Shown one piece after another: positions 16,573 to 25,577 of a stretch of 64,000 bases of DNA. The notes beneath the pieces are model-generated. The model had not been told where the DNA came from and ran no database searches. It saw only the letters and a list, made by a program, of their open reading frames with translations. Origin of the DNA: Paenibacillus glycanilyticus NBRC 16618 (lineage in GTDB: Bacteria; Bacillota; Bacilli; Paenibacillales; Paenibacillaceae); NCBI RefSeq assembly GCF_004000805.1, contig NZ_BILY01000027.1:24531-88530 (forward strand). The letters are read 5' to 3'. A program made the position numbers and the translations under genes. Each line of letters opens with the position of its first letter. Positions within the stretch are counted from its first letter, which is position 1.

Positions 16573-16779
16573 CTAATGCCCAGGCACTTCCGTAGCGTTC
16601 AGTTCCGCTTTTACGGGATGACCAATCAGATCCTTCATGGAGGCCTTCCCCATGAACAAGACGCTCTCAAGCGTAAGCACGGCAGGAATAATCGAACGCA
16701 TAAACGCAAATGAAATCGAGCTTGAGAGCATGCCGACGATTTTATCCATGACATCCTGCGGAATCTGGGCTCTCGACAT
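16573..16779 (-). CDS. Small protein of unknown function between recO and glyQ
   Basis: This frame encodes about 68 residues (MSRAQIPQDVMDKIVGM...), with a mildly hydrophobic centre (SSSISFAFMRSIIPAVLTL) and a polar tail. Codon use looks like the neighbours. A GGGGGGG run lies about eight bases before the ATG at 16779; longer starts (16815, 16905) lack a ribosome site and cross the recO terminator. I do not recognise it. A plus-strand frame at 16652-16885 also has a good GGAGG site, so the coding strand is not certain. Confidence 0.5.
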   Translation of the reverse strand: MSRAQIPQDVMDKIVGMLSSSISFAFMRSIIPAVLTLESVLFMGKASMKDLIGHPVKAELNATEVPGH

Positions 16780-16830
16780 GCGTAGAGACCCCCCCATTTC
16801 CTTCCAATTGAACATGATTAATTTCACAGG

Positions 16831-16872
16831 AAAACAAAAACGGCGTGCTCGGTCTGGGGACCGATCACGCTG
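16831..16872 (-). terminator. Terminator of recO
   Basis: A GCGTG-TCGGTC / GACCGA-CACGC stem (16843-16870) with a T-rich tail on the minus strand lies directly after the recO stop codon. Confidence 0.8.
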
Positions 16873-16873
16873 T

Positions 16874-17623
16874 TTATTCGAATGAATATTTGTCCATTTG
16901 ATCAAGAAATGTTCTGGATTTCAGCGGAATGCCGATGTGGACGTCCATAAGCTCCCGCATCAGCTTCTTCAGTTCTTTTTTCGTCTCCGGTTTCACCTGA
17001 ATAGCCCCAAGACGCCTCAAGTCCATCCGGCTGAACAGCCGCAGAAGCTTATAAGCCCCTTCCCCCATCGGGATCGCCTGGGCATCGTTTCTTGCGCATC
17101 TGGGGCACAATACGCCGCCAGCGTGAGGACTTAACCGGAACGGTCCCTGCTCGCTGCTGCAATTGACGCAAATCTCCAGCTCCGGAGCATAACCCGCAGC
17201 CTCTAATATGCGCATCTCGAACAGATGCGATACGATTTGCGGATCTTTGCCTTCCTCCATTGCGGCATACCCCGCCTTCAGCTGTTCGAACAACATGGCA
17301 CCGGATTCGTCTTCCTGTAGCATCTTGTCCGTCAGTTCTGCCAAATAAGAGGCGTAAGCCGCCAAATCGAGCTTTTCACGTAAAAGATGGTGAGATTCAA
17401 GAATCTCACCAGCATTAAGCGTACCTAAACCTTTATTCCGGAAAAATACGAACTCACCATATGTAAATGGCTGCGCGAGAGAAGCATGCCTGCTCTTCAC
17501 CTTCTTCGCGCCGCGCACCATTACGCCAAGCTTTCCGTTTGTTTTCGTAAGCAGCGTAATTATTTTGTTGCCTTCCCCATAATCCATGCTGCGGATGACA
17601 ATGCCCTCCACACGATATAGCAT
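16874..17623 (-). CDS. recO: DNA repair protein RecO
   Basis: This 249-residue protein loads RecA with RecF and RecR during recombinational repair. It has an N-terminal OB fold (about 1-80, MLYRVEGIVIRSMDYGE) and a helical C-terminal domain with a zinc ribbon formed by C152, C155, C173 and C176 (CVNC, CPRC). Length and cysteines are standard. It lies downstream of yqzL and era in the conserved order. Confidence 0.96.
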   Translation of the reverse strand: MLYRVEGIVIRSMDYGEGNKIITLLTKTNGKLGVMVRGAKKVKSRHASLAQPFTYGEFVFFRNKGLGTLNAGEILESHHLLREKLDLAAYASYLAELTDKMLQEDESGAMLFEQLKAGYAAMEEGKDPQIVSHLFEMRILEAAGYAPELEICVNCSSEQGPFRLSPHAGGVLCPRCARNDAQAIPMGEGAYKLLRLFSRMDLRRLGAIQVKPETKKELKKLMRELMDVHIGIPLKSRTFLDQMDKYSFE

Positions 17624-17672
17624 ACTACCTTCTCCCCCATGCTTGATTCAAGGCAGTCTGCAGGGTAATCCA

Positions 17673-17834
17673 TTAAAGGGCAGACGAATCCTCGAACTCA
17701 GCAGCAAGCTCCTCATTGTCTCCCGGCAAATGTTGAGGATGATTCTCTGGACCAAGTTGATCCATTTCCTTGTAGAGCATGTATGACTCCACATCACCGG
17801 TCAATGTAAAATACTTCCACGAAAAATTTCGCAT
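17673..17834 (-). CDS. yqzL: YqzL family small protein
   Basis: This 53-residue frame was read by hand on the minus strand. It begins MRNFSWKYFTLTGDVESYML and ends in an acidic tail (EELAAEFEDSS). The NFSWKYF-x3-GDVE-YxLYKE pattern and position between era and recO identify it as YqzL, a tiny protein of unknown function conserved in Bacillales. A GGAAAGGGATG stretch upstream provides a plausible ribosome site. Confidence 0.9.
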   Translation of the reverse strand: MRNFSWKYFTLTGDVESYMLYKEMDQLGPENHPQHLPGDNEELAAEFEDSSAL

Positions 17835-17934
17835 TCGTATTCATCCCTTTCCGCCATGGAAATGAAGCCCCAGACGGTAATTAGGATACGGCATTTTACC
17901 GAATGCTATCCTTAACAAAATTCGTCAATCCGGC

Positions 17935-18834
17935 TTAATCATGCCGGAAGCCGAAGTCCTTCAATACGCGCTCCTGATTGCGCCAATCCTTCTTCACCTT
18001 GACCCAAAGCTCCAGGAAAGTGCGGGATCCAAGCAAAGCTTCGATATCGCGGCGGGCCTGCTTGCCGACTTCCTTCAGCAAAGCACCCTTTTTGCCGATA
18101 ATAATGCCCTTTTGGGAATCCCGCTCCACGAAAATAACCGCTCCGATATAAACAACGCCATTCTCCTGCACTCTCATATCCTCGATGCCAACAGCAATGG
18201 AGTGCGGAATTTCTTCACGGGTCATATGCAAAATCTTCTCGCGGATAAGCTCCGCGCAGACGAATTGCTCCGGATGGTCGGTGACCTGATCGGCCGGATA
18301 ATATTGCGGGCCTTCAGGCAAATATTTCTGGATCTGCGTAAGCAGCGTCTCGACGTTGTTGCCTTGAAGCGCCGAAATCGGCACTATTTCCGCAAACGGA
18401 TACAGATCCTTGTATTGGGTGATAATTTCTAGAAGCTTCTCAGGCTGCACCTTGTCAATCTTGTTCATGACAAGAAGTACGGGCGTATCCACCTTTTTCA
18501 GCTGCTCGATGATAAAGCGGTCACCGCCGCCTAGTCCGTCTGCAACGTCAATCAGGAAGAGAACGGCCTCAACCTCTTTTAGAGCGCCTTCAGCGGTTTT
18601 CATCATATAGTCGCCAAGCTTGGACTGCGGTTTATGAATACCGGGCGTATCAAGGAAAACGATCTGCGATGTATCGGTTGTGTACACGCCATGGATTTTA
18701 TTCCGAGTCGTTTGGGGCTTGTCCGACATAATGGCGATTTTCTGCCCGATTAAATGATTCATTAGCGTGGATTTGCCGACATTCGGACGACCGATAATCG
18801 CCACGAATCCGGAACGGAATTTCGTTTGAGTCAT
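17935..18834 (-). CDS. era: GTPase Era
   Basis: This 299-residue GTPase assists 30S subunit maturation by binding the 3' end of 16S rRNA. G1 is GRPNVGKS (15-22), G3 DTPG (62-65) and G4 NKID (124-127). A C-terminal KH domain carries GKKGALLKEVG near residue 250. The start at 18834 (MTQTKFRSG) has AAGGAAG upstream; a longer in-frame reading to 19104 overlaps cdd and is rejected. It follows cdd by eight bases, as in B. subtilis. Confidence 0.97.
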   Translation of the reverse strand: MTQTKFRSGFVAIIGRPNVGKSTLMNHLIGQKIAIMSDKPQTTRNKIHGVYTTDTSQIVFLDTPGIHKPQSKLGDYMMKTAEGALKEVEAVLFLIDVADGLGGGDRFIIEQLKKVDTPVLLVMNKIDKVQPEKLLEIITQYKDLYPFAEIVPISALQGNNVETLLTQIQKYLPEGPQYYPADQVTDHPEQFVCAELIREKILHMTREEIPHSIAVGIEDMRVQENGVVYIGAVIFVERDSQKGIIIGKKGALLKEVGKQARRDIEALLGSRTFLELWVKVKKDWRNQERVLKDFGFRHD

Positions 18835-18842
18835 GTGAATAG

Positions 18843-19274
18843 TTAACTTCCTTTCTCTAATGAAGCCGGTGTAAATGCACCCGGCAGCAGCTCGCTTACC
18901 GTCATAATGTTCCAGTCGCCGCGCAGATTGCCCATAACAACCGGCATATCCGGCTTGCATAGCTCCACCAGTACCTGGCGGCATACTCCGCAAGGGGTAA
19001 TGGGTCCGTCCGTATCCCCCATGACGGCTATGACCTGGAATTCTCCAGGCCGCCTGCCATCGGCGATTGCGCGGAACAACGCCGTTCTCTCGGCGCAATT
19101 GCAAGGGCTGTACGCGGCATTCTCCACGTTGCAGCCGGAGTGGACATGGCCGCTTTCATCCAGCAGCGCTGCGCCTACGCGAAAATTGGAGTACGGCACG
19201 TATGCCCGCGACATGGCCTCCTTCGCTGCTTCAAGCAAGTTCGAATACTGCTCCGATAATCCTTCGAATGCCAT
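18843..19274 (-). CDS. cdd: Cytidine deaminase
   Basis: This 143-residue enzyme deaminates cytidine and deoxycytidine to uridines in pyrimidine salvage. The zinc site is formed by C60 in CAERT (with catalytic Glu62) and C95 and C98 in PCGVCRQ. It is the short, homotetrameric type. The ATG at 19274 has AGGAG nine bases upstream; the in-frame TTG at 19283 sits too close to it. It lies between dgkA and era. Confidence 0.96.
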   Translation of the reverse strand: MAFEGLSEQYSNLLEAAKEAMSRAYVPYSNFRVGAALLDESGHVHSGCNVENAAYSPCNCAERTALFRAIADGRRPGEFQVIAVMGDTDGPITPCGVCRQVLVELCKPDMPVVMGNLRGDWNIMTVSELLPGAFTPASLEKGS

Positions 19275-19298
19275 AAGCCTCAACTCCTATTCTTTCTA

Positions 19299-19661
19299 TT
19301 AATCCATGAGAAAATGCCATAAGGGCGGCCCAAGAATGAGCAGCCCAATCATTATCGCGCAGCATGCGGCAACCAGCACGGCACCGGCAGCAATATCCTT
19401 TGCCGCTTTAGCAAGCGGGTGAATGCCGGGACTAGACAGGTCAACGGTTTTTTCGATCGCCGTATTCACCATTTCCAGCGTGAACACAACAGATATCGTT
19501 AACAGAAGCACCGCCCATTCCAGCCGGGTCAGGGGCAGGAACGCCCCTAACAGACACACGGCAACGGCTGCCGCCGTGTGAATCTTCATATGACGCTGAG
19601 ACCGGACAGCCAAGACAATTCCCGAACAAGCAAAGGACAGGCTGCGGATAAACTTCAGCAT
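19299..19661 (-). CDS. dgkA: Undecaprenol/diacylglycerol kinase DgkA
   Basis: This 120-residue integral membrane kinase has the family signature EMVNTAIEKTVDL near residues 66-78 and three hydrophobic helices (about 32-50, 51-65 and 92-115). In Firmicutes this family phosphorylates undecaprenol for cell wall synthesis. The start overlaps the ybeY stop codon (TAATG), giving translational coupling. Confidence 0.95.
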   Translation of the reverse strand: MLKFIRSLSFACSGIVLAVRSQRHMKIHTAAAVAVCLLGAFLPLTRLEWAVLLLTISVVFTLEMVNTAIEKTVDLSSPGIHPLAKAAKDIAAGAVLVAACCAIMIGLLILGPPLWHFLMD

Positions 19662-20158
19662 TAACGCGACAGACCTGCCTTCTGCAGAACGGCTTCCTGT
19701 TTAGCCGTCATTTCGGCTTCGCCCGCGTCGTCCATATGATCATAACCGAGCAAATGAAGGAATCCATGCACAAAGAGGAAGCCGATCTCCCGCTCCAGGG
19801 AGTGGCCGTAATCCTCGCTTTGCTCCTGCGCTTTCTCAACCGAGATCACGATATCGCCAAGCATGCCGGAGATGGGATCAATCTCATCCTCGCTCTCCAC
19901 CTCGAAAATAATATCGAGCTCTTCCGTTCCGTCATCCTGCATCGCGAAGGACAAAACATCCGTAGGGCGGTCGATATTGCGGTATTCGCGGTTAAGCTGG
20001 TGAATCTGCTCGTTGTCGGTAAAGGTCAACGTCACTTCGCCATCCGTCAGCCCTTCCATTTCGCCGGCAATCTGCAGAAGCTGCTCCAGCCTCTCGACCC
20101 ATTGATCGGGAATCTCCATTTTGTCTTGTTCGTTGCTCCAGTCCAATTGCAAGCTCAT
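19661..20158 (-). CDS. ybeY: Endoribonuclease YbeY (rRNA maturation)
   Basis: This 165-residue zinc enzyme takes part in 16S rRNA 3' maturation and ribosome quality control. The metal-binding HGFLHLLGYDH motif supplies H131, H135 and H141. A conserved NREYRNIDRPTDVLSF segment lies at about 56-71. It follows the pgpH gene by six bases and overlaps dgkA, in the standard order. Confidence 0.97.
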   Translation of the reverse strand: MSLQLDWSNEQDKMEIPDQWVERLEQLLQIAGEMEGLTDGEVTLTFTDNEQIHQLNREYRNIDRPTDVLSFAMQDDGTEELDIIFEVESEDEIDPISGMLGDIVISVEKAQEQSEDYGHSLEREIGFLFVHGFLHLLGYDHMDDAGEAEMTAKQEAVLQKAGLSR

Positions 20159-20164
20159 GCTTCG

Positions 20165-22405
20165 TTAACGCTCCTTTGGTTTTACGTCTTCCGGGTATTC
20201 AATCCGCGAGTGGAATATGCCAATAACGCTCTCTTTCAAAGAATGGGCGATCTTGTCGAGCTCCTTCATGGTCAGGTCGCACTCATTATATTGATTGTCA
20301 TCTACGCGGCTTTTAATAATCTTCTGGATCATCGCTTCCACCTGTTCGACCGTAGGGCTTCGCAGGCTGCGGACAGCCGCCTCCACGCAATCGGCAAGAC
20401 CAACGATTGCCGCTTCCTTCGATTGCGCTTTCGGACCCGGATAACGGTAGTCATCCTCCGTGAAATTCACGGTTAGCCCCTGCTCCTCCGCTTGCTTAAT
20501 TGCTTTGAAGTAGAAGAACTTCAAGGAGGTTGTGCCATGATGCTGCTCCGCTATATCCCGGATCGGCTTCGGAATATTCTGCGCCTTCAGCATATCGACG
20601 CCGTCGCGGGCGTGGGCGACAATGATCGACTTGCTCAGCTTAGGCTCGATGGTATCGTGCGGGTTTTCCATATTCGTCTGATTCTCGATAAAATAGCTTG
20701 GCCGTTTCGTCTTGCCGATATCGTGATAATAAGAACCTACGCGGCAAAGCAGGCCGTCTGCTCCGATAGATTCGGCAGCCGCTTCGGCAAGATTGCCTAC
20801 CATTACGCTGTGATGGTACGTTCCCGGCGTCTCCGTAAGCAGCTTGCGCAGCAGCGGATGATTCGGATTGGACAGCTCTACGAGCTTCAGCGCGGACAAT
20901 ATGCCAAACGTAATTTCAAAGAATGGCATAAGCCCGATAACGAGAATCGCCGTTAATAGTCCGCTTGCGAACGCAAAAGCAAGAGAATACACGAGCGGCC
21001 CCTGCTCTAACTGCTCCTTCAGGAACATCAGCGACAATACGGCCAGCGAACCAAACAAGCTGACCATAATGCCCGCCTTAAGGATGGTAGACCGCTGGCT
21101 TGCCCGGTGAATCGAGAATATTGCCGCCAGGGAAACGACGATAATAACAAATCCGTATTGGTAGTCGAAAATTTGACCGGTTTGCGTATTTAGTATAATA
21201 CTTCCGCAAAGCGCGAACAAAACAGAGCTGATCAGCGCCAGATGCACATCCAGCAGCAGCGTAATCAGCATCGTGCCAAGCGCAGCCGGAGCCAAATAAC
21301 CGGCATAAGGCGCGGAATCGGTCTGCGTAAGGGAGATAACCTGCATCGTAATAATATTAATCAGATAAATGAGCCACAGCATCAGCAGATGAGTATTGCT
21401 GTAGCTTGGCTTGGTCGTGTCGTTGCTTCCGTATTGGTGTATATATGTATACAGGCCAACCACGATCATGACGGACATCAGCAGCAGTCCAAGCTGCGGC
21501 CAATAATTGCGCTTGTCCTGCAGAAGCTCGGATTCCTTCAGCAGCTCATACATCTCGGGCGTGATGATCTCGCCCTTTTTCACGATGAGATCGCCTTCTT
21601 TGATGACAACCTGCGGCGTGTTCTGCTTCGCGAGAATTTTGGCTTCATCGGTTGCCTGCTGGTCGAGGAACCGGTTCGGCATTATCGTAAAACGTGCCAG
21701 CTCCTGCACAATTTCGCGGCTGGTACGGTTGGTCAGCGAGCTTGCGTTCACCAGCTCCGCAACCTTCGTGCGCGCCGTTTCCGCATCGCGAAGCTGCTCG
21801 CTCATCAGCTTGCGCACAACATCCTGCCCGACGGAGCGCATCTCCTCCAGCTGATCCAGGGTCAGATTCGGGAGCTTGTAGAACGTCTCTTCCGGAATCG
21901 TATATACCTGCTCCTTGATTACCTTCGACATCTCTTCGAGTAGCGAGTCGTTGTACTTGCCGGTGCCCATATTCATTTTGACGAAATTATCGACAAACGC
22001 ATCATATTTGCCGGGAATCTCATTCCGGTAAATTTCAACCTTGTTCTGTACCGTCACCTGATCATCCAGATTCAGCTGCTCAATCCGAATAAAAATTTGA
22101 TCGATCAGCTGTTCGTTGCGCAGAGCAACATTGGAATAGATGGAATCGATCTTATTCGCAGCCTGTTCCTGCGCTTCCAGCGTAGCCTTGCTGTCGAATA
22201 TCTGATGCGGGGCTGCTATATCCTTGTCGCTAGGGGCATCCACCTGGATATCGTAAGTTTCGGGTACCAGATGGGGAGCCAGACTGAAATAAAACAGCAG
22301 CACAAACAAAAATAAGAGCAGGGCTCGCACTGCTGTGCTCTGCTTCCAGCCAGCCGATTTTGTCTGTTGAAGGTTAATTTGTTTTCCGGCCTGAGTCTGA
22401 TTCAT
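20165..22405 (-). CDS. pgpH: 7TM-HD cyclic-di-AMP phosphodiesterase PgpH/YqfF
   Basis: This 746-residue membrane protein belongs to the 7TMR-HD family, whose Listeria member PgpH hydrolyses c-di-AMP. It has one N-terminal helix (about 25-47), an extracellular region (50-310), seven membrane helices (about 315-485) and a cytoplasmic HD domain (about 510-690) with TYHHSVMVGN and YYHDIGK metal-binding motifs. It sits directly downstream of phoH as in B. subtilis. Confidence 0.95.
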   Translation of the reverse strand: MNQTQAGKQINLQQTKSAGWKQSTAVRALLLFLFVLLFYFSLAPHLVPETYDIQVDAPSDKDIAAPHQIFDSKATLEAQEQAANKIDSIYSNVALRNEQLIDQIFIRIEQLNLDDQVTVQNKVEIYRNEIPGKYDAFVDNFVKMNMGTGKYNDSLLEEMSKVIKEQVYTIPEETFYKLPNLTLDQLEEMRSVGQDVVRKLMSEQLRDAETARTKVAELVNASSLTNRTSREIVQELARFTIMPNRFLDQQATDEAKILAKQNTPQVVIKEGDLIVKKGEIITPEMYELLKESELLQDKRNYWPQLGLLLMSVMIVVGLYTYIHQYGSNDTTKPSYSNTHLLMLWLIYLINIITMQVISLTQTDSAPYAGYLAPAALGTMLITLLLDVHLALISSVLFALCGSIILNTQTGQIFDYQYGFVIIVVSLAAIFSIHRASQRSTILKAGIMVSLFGSLAVLSLMFLKEQLEQGPLVYSLAFAFASGLLTAILVIGLMPFFEITFGILSALKLVELSNPNHPLLRKLLTETPGTYHHSVMVGNLAEAAAESIGADGLLCRVGSYYHDIGKTKRPSYFIENQTNMENPHDTIEPKLSKSIIVAHARDGVDMLKAQNIPKPIRDIAEQHHGTTSLKFFYFKAIKQAEEQGLTVNFTEDDYRYPGPKAQSKEAAIVGLADCVEAAVRSLRSPTVEQVEAMIQKIIKSRVDDNQYNECDLTMKELDKIAHSLKESVIGIFHSRIEYPEDVKPKER

Positions 22406-22422
22406 CGAGCGGACATTCCTCT

Positions 22423-23403
22423 CTATGCTTTGTTTTCAGCGTCCCAGTTGTATGCCACGATTATTTTCTGAACCAAGGAATGGCGAACGACGTCCTGCTC
22501 GGAAAAATGAATAAAACCAATTTCCTCAATATCTCTCAAAATGCGCTGCGCTTCGATAAGCCCGGAGTTTTTGCCCCGCGGCAAATCAATCTGCGTCACG
22601 TCGCCCGTAATCACCATTTTCGAGCCAAAGCCGAGCCTTGTCAGGAACATTTTCATTTGCTCCGGGGTCGTGTTTTGCGCTTCGTCCAAAATAATAAACG
22701 AATCATCGAGCGTGCGTCCGCGCATGTAAGCCAGCGGAGCGATCTCGATGGTTCCGCGCTCAAACGCCTTTGTCGTCTGATCAGGACCCAATACGTCATG
22801 CAGAGCGTCATAGAGCGGGCGCAAATAAGGATCTACCTTTTCTTGCAGGTCGCCTGGCAGGAAGCCCAGATTTTCGCCGGCTTCAACCGCAGGACGGGTC
22901 AACATTATTTTTTTAACAGAGCCTTCCTTAAGCGCCGCTACGGCGAGAACAACCGCAAGATAGGTTTTGCCGGTACCGGCAGGGCCAATCCCGAATACGA
23001 TGTCCTGCTTCTTGATTGTCTTCACGTAGTGCCGCTGTCCGATCGTCTTCACGCGAATCGGCTTGCCTCTGTAAGTCGTCGTAATTTCAGCTTTAAGCAA
23101 ATCGAGCAATTCTTCCGCTTGCATGCTGCGCGCAAGATCAAGCGCATAAGTAATGTCTCTCTCGGACGGAGTGTATCCGCCGCGGACAAGCTGTAGCAGC
23201 ACGTTATACAACTGCTCTAGCGATTCCACCTCTTGTGCCCGGCCGGAAATCACAATCTCCGCGTCTCGGGACGACAGAGTCGCCTCCATCTGCTGCTGCA
23301 CTAGCTTTAGATACTTATCTTGGGGACCAAATACGGCCAAGCCCTCTACTGCATTTTGGAGCGGAATTTTGACTACTTTTGCTTCACTCTGCAACAACCT
23401 CAT
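22423..23403 (-). CDS. phoH: PhoH family ATPase
   Basis: This 326-residue protein has Walker A GPAGTGKT (140-147) and Walker B-like ILDEAQNTTPEQMKMFLTRL, with a KH-like N-terminal part (about 1-80). PhoH-like proteins are ATPases thought to act in RNA metabolism; their exact role is unsettled. The first codons overlap the yqfD stop by four bases, indicating coupling within the yqfC-yqfD-phoH-pgpH-ybeY operon. Confidence 0.95.
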   Translation of the reverse strand: MRLLQSEAKVVKIPLQNAVEGLAVFGPQDKYLKLVQQQMEATLSSRDAEIVISGRAQEVESLEQLYNVLLQLVRGGYTPSERDITYALDLARSMQAEELLDLLKAEITTTYRGKPIRVKTIGQRHYVKTIKKQDIVFGIGPAGTGKTYLAVVLAVAALKEGSVKKIMLTRPAVEAGENLGFLPGDLQEKVDPYLRPLYDALHDVLGPDQTTKAFERGTIEIAPLAYMRGRTLDDSFIILDEAQNTTPEQMKMFLTRLGFGSKMVITGDVTQIDLPRGKNSGLIEAQRILRDIEEIGFIHFSEQDVVRHSLVQKIIVAYNWDAENKA

Positions 23404-24593
23404 TCTCCTTGCATCTGGACTAGTGGCATCTCTTCTACGATTGATTGCTCCACTTCAAAAAGAACTTTCATATAAACTTTACCATTGTCCGTCTTTTCAT
23501 GCAAAACAATTTCCTTTAATATAACCGCATCATTGCCTGCTTTCAGCATGACATCGGCCTTCGCCTGGAGCATTCCGTTGTTTTTCGCTTCCTCTTCGGT
23601 CAGCTCCCTCTCGTCGGTGCGGACCTCCATAATCGTTTTCTTAAGCCGTCCGAACGGCAGCTTCAAACCGCGCCATGTCGCCTGTTCCTCCACCAAAACG
23701 TTTTCGGATGTATCAAACGGATTTTTCCCGTACCCGCTCACTTGCAGCGCACGGCTTCCTATTACCGCGTACCATTTCGTTTTCTTCTCGCCCGTGTATA
23801 CTTTGACCTCCTGCGTCAGGGGGGAAGCCACGTTAAATTCATACCATACGAGGCCGCGCACCTTGCCTTTCGCCACAACCGACTGCGTATACGCACCGCC
23901 TCCGATCGTTCCCGAAATTAAGGTCTGGCCCTTCTTGACTTTCATGTTTTTCTTGACGACGGGGCGTCCCTTCTCTGTATAGATTTCCGTTATTACCGCG
24001 TCGTTCGAAGCAACCAAATGCCGCGGATTCTGAAGCTCTGCCTTTTCCGCTTCCGTGGATTCCACGACCTGAATAACGATCCTTGTCCCTTTTTTCTCTA
24101 CGCCAACCCAGGTTGTTCCAGGAAGATCGGTTACCAATTCCTTGGATAACAGATCTTTATCCTTAAGCTTGAACGACCATTGCATCGGAAAGATTCCTTC
24201 CTTCTTGGCAGCGGTCAGAATCTGTTCCTCGGTCAGCTTGACATTCCCTTTCACTTCAATGGACCAGACAAGGGAAGAAAGCAAATAGATGCCCACAAAA
24301 AACAGGCCGATCCCGATCGCGAAAAATTTTCTTTTCTCAAAGCGGACCAGCCAGAAGGGCATCCCTTCCCGCTTGACGACATGCGCCCTGCAGCCTGTTT
24401 CCTTCAGAAACGGGCGAAGACGGAAAAAATCGCCTACCGACAGCTCGAATTCCAGCTTCCCACCGCTTGTCCAACGAATGGAAGACAGCTCGAGCCCCCC
24501 TTCGAGAGCCCTGTTCACAAGCCGTTCAGGTTGTCCGCCCCTGATATGCACCGTAACGACACCGCGTACCCACTGCAGCCATTGACCCGCCAT
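23400..24593 (-). CDS. yqfD: Sporulation protein YqfD
   Basis: This 397-residue protein is of the YqfD family, made in the mother cell during sporulation. It has a soluble N-terminus (about 1-85), one membrane helix (about 90-110) and a large outer region with a POTRA-like segment (EVKGNVKLTEEQILTAAKKEG). Its place after yqfC by two bases is conserved. The family is needed for efficient sporulation; its mechanism is unknown. Confidence 0.93.
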   Translation of the reverse strand: MAGQWLQWVRGVVTVHIRGGQPERLVNRALEGGLELSSIRWTSGGKLEFELSVGDFFRLRPFLKETGCRAHVVKREGMPFWLVRFEKRKFFAIGIGLFFVGIYLLSSLVWSIEVKGNVKLTEEQILTAAKKEGIFPMQWSFKLKDKDLLSKELVTDLPGTTWVGVEKKGTRIVIQVVESTEAEKAELQNPRHLVASNDAVITEIYTEKGRPVVKKNMKVKKGQTLISGTIGGGAYTQSVVAKGKVRGLVWYEFNVASPLTQEVKVYTGEKKTKWYAVIGSRALQVSGYGKNPFDTSENVLVEEQATWRGLKLPFGRLKKTIMEVRTDERELTEEEAKNNGMLQAKADVMLKAGNDAVILKEIVLHEKTDNGKVYMKVLFEVEQSIVEEMPLVQMQGE

Positions 24594-24595
24594 GC

Positions 24596-24883
24596 TTATC
24601 CCTCCTGATCCCTAACTTCGATACTTTTAATTTGACCCTCTATGAATACCTCTTCCGTCCAGATCGTACGTATGACAAGCGAGGTTCCCGTTACTTCCAG
24701 CTCGCCTTTGCTTAAGGCAAGTCTCAGCTTATCGCTGGAGAAATGAAGCACGCCGCGGTGATTCTCGATATAAAGCTGCCGGTCGCCGATCATCGTCATG
24801 CGGGGCAGATCATAGACCACATCCTGCGGCAAATCCAATATATCGGCAGTCCATTTTCGAAATTTACGGTTTATACGGCCCAT
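24596..24883 (-). CDS. yqfC: Sporulation protein YqfC
   Basis: This roughly 95-residue protein starts MGRINRKFRKWTADILDLP and includes DVVYDLPRMTMIG and a YabP/YqfC-type beta-rich core. It is a small sporulation protein paired with YqfD. The start at 24883 is chosen by homology; a GGAGGGGG site lies about 14 bases upstream, slightly far. The upstream frame extends to 24922. A terminator at 24988-25037 separates it from floA, so it probably has its own (sporulation) promoter in 24884-24987. Confidence 0.9.
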   Translation of the reverse strand: MGRINRKFRKWTADILDLPQDVVYDLPRMTMIGDRQLYIENHRGVLHFSSDKLRLALSKGELEVTGTSLVIRTIWTEEVFIEGQIKSIEVRDQEG

Positions 24884-24987
24884 AGCTGATCCATTGTCCC
24901 CCTCCGCCGCGCGAGTGCACATTATTGTACTGTACCAAAATATGCGACGTTGGAACGATTTATGAGATATATGGAGGAGCGTTGCGA

Positions 24988-25037
24988 TAAAAAAACAGCC
25001 GGGCAGCGATGCATGATCGCATCGTTACCCGGCTGTT
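24988..25037 (-). terminator. Terminator of the nfeD-floA operon
   Basis: A long stem with arms AACAGCCGGG and CCCGGCTGTT and inner CGATGC/GCATCG pairs is followed by seven Ts on the minus strand. Confidence 0.9.
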
Positions 25038-25050
25038 ACGGTTTTTAGTT

Positions 25051-25542
25051 CTATTTGCCGAATGGGCGCTTGGAACGCGGAGGACCTAAAATTTCGGCCC
25101 ATACGACCGCTTTGCGCAGCTCGTCGGCTTTGGGATTCGGCGTTTCGGTATGGCTAGTTGCAGCTGGAGCCGCTGTCGCCTGAGGCTTGTTAGCCGCTGC
25201 AAGCCGCGCTCGAGGCGGTTCCGCCGGCCGGCTTGGTGCCGCCTGAATCGCCCGCTCCAGCGTTTGCGGCCTGTTGACTTCCCCAGAGCTTCCCCTTTCT
25301 CCTTGAAGGGGGGAGCCAGCCATTACGGGCTTCTGAGGCTGATATTCCTCTTCATCCTCTTCTTCCCATACCAGATCTTGACGACGTTCCGGCCTATGCG
25401 GCTCGCGCTCGTTGCTTCCTCCAAAGCTCGGCATCCGGTTCGTACGCTTCTTGGCGCCCGAACGCCCGAACATCGAGAAGAGCACCCCGCCCACCACGAT
25501 CACCCAATAGATGTTCTCGAGAAGAAAACTTATAATTTTCAC
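25051..25542 (-). CDS. Membrane-anchored low-complexity protein
   Basis: This 163-residue protein has one N-terminal membrane helix (about 5-24, ENIYWVIVVGGVLFSMFG), then an acidic WEEEDEEEY patch and a Pro/Ala-rich disordered part, ending in a short conserved-looking segment (ELRKAVVWAEILGPP). I do not recognise the family. It follows floA by 35 bases and precedes the operon terminator, so it may act with FloA in the membrane; this is inference from position. Confidence 0.75.
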   Translation of the reverse strand: MKIISFLLENIYWVIVVGGVLFSMFGRSGAKKRTNRMPSFGGSNEREPHRPERRQDLVWEEEDEEEYQPQKPVMAGSPLQGERGSSGEVNRPQTLERAIQAAPSRPAEPPRARLAAANKPQATAAPAATSHTETPNPKADELRKAVVWAEILGPPRSKRPFGK

Positions 25543-25577
25543 GCCAGCACCTCCTTGCTAGACACGGCTTAAGCGCC

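Noticed and set aside
18835..19104. N-terminal extension of era
   Set aside because: It overlaps cdd in another frame; the Era family starts at MTQTKFRSG (18834).
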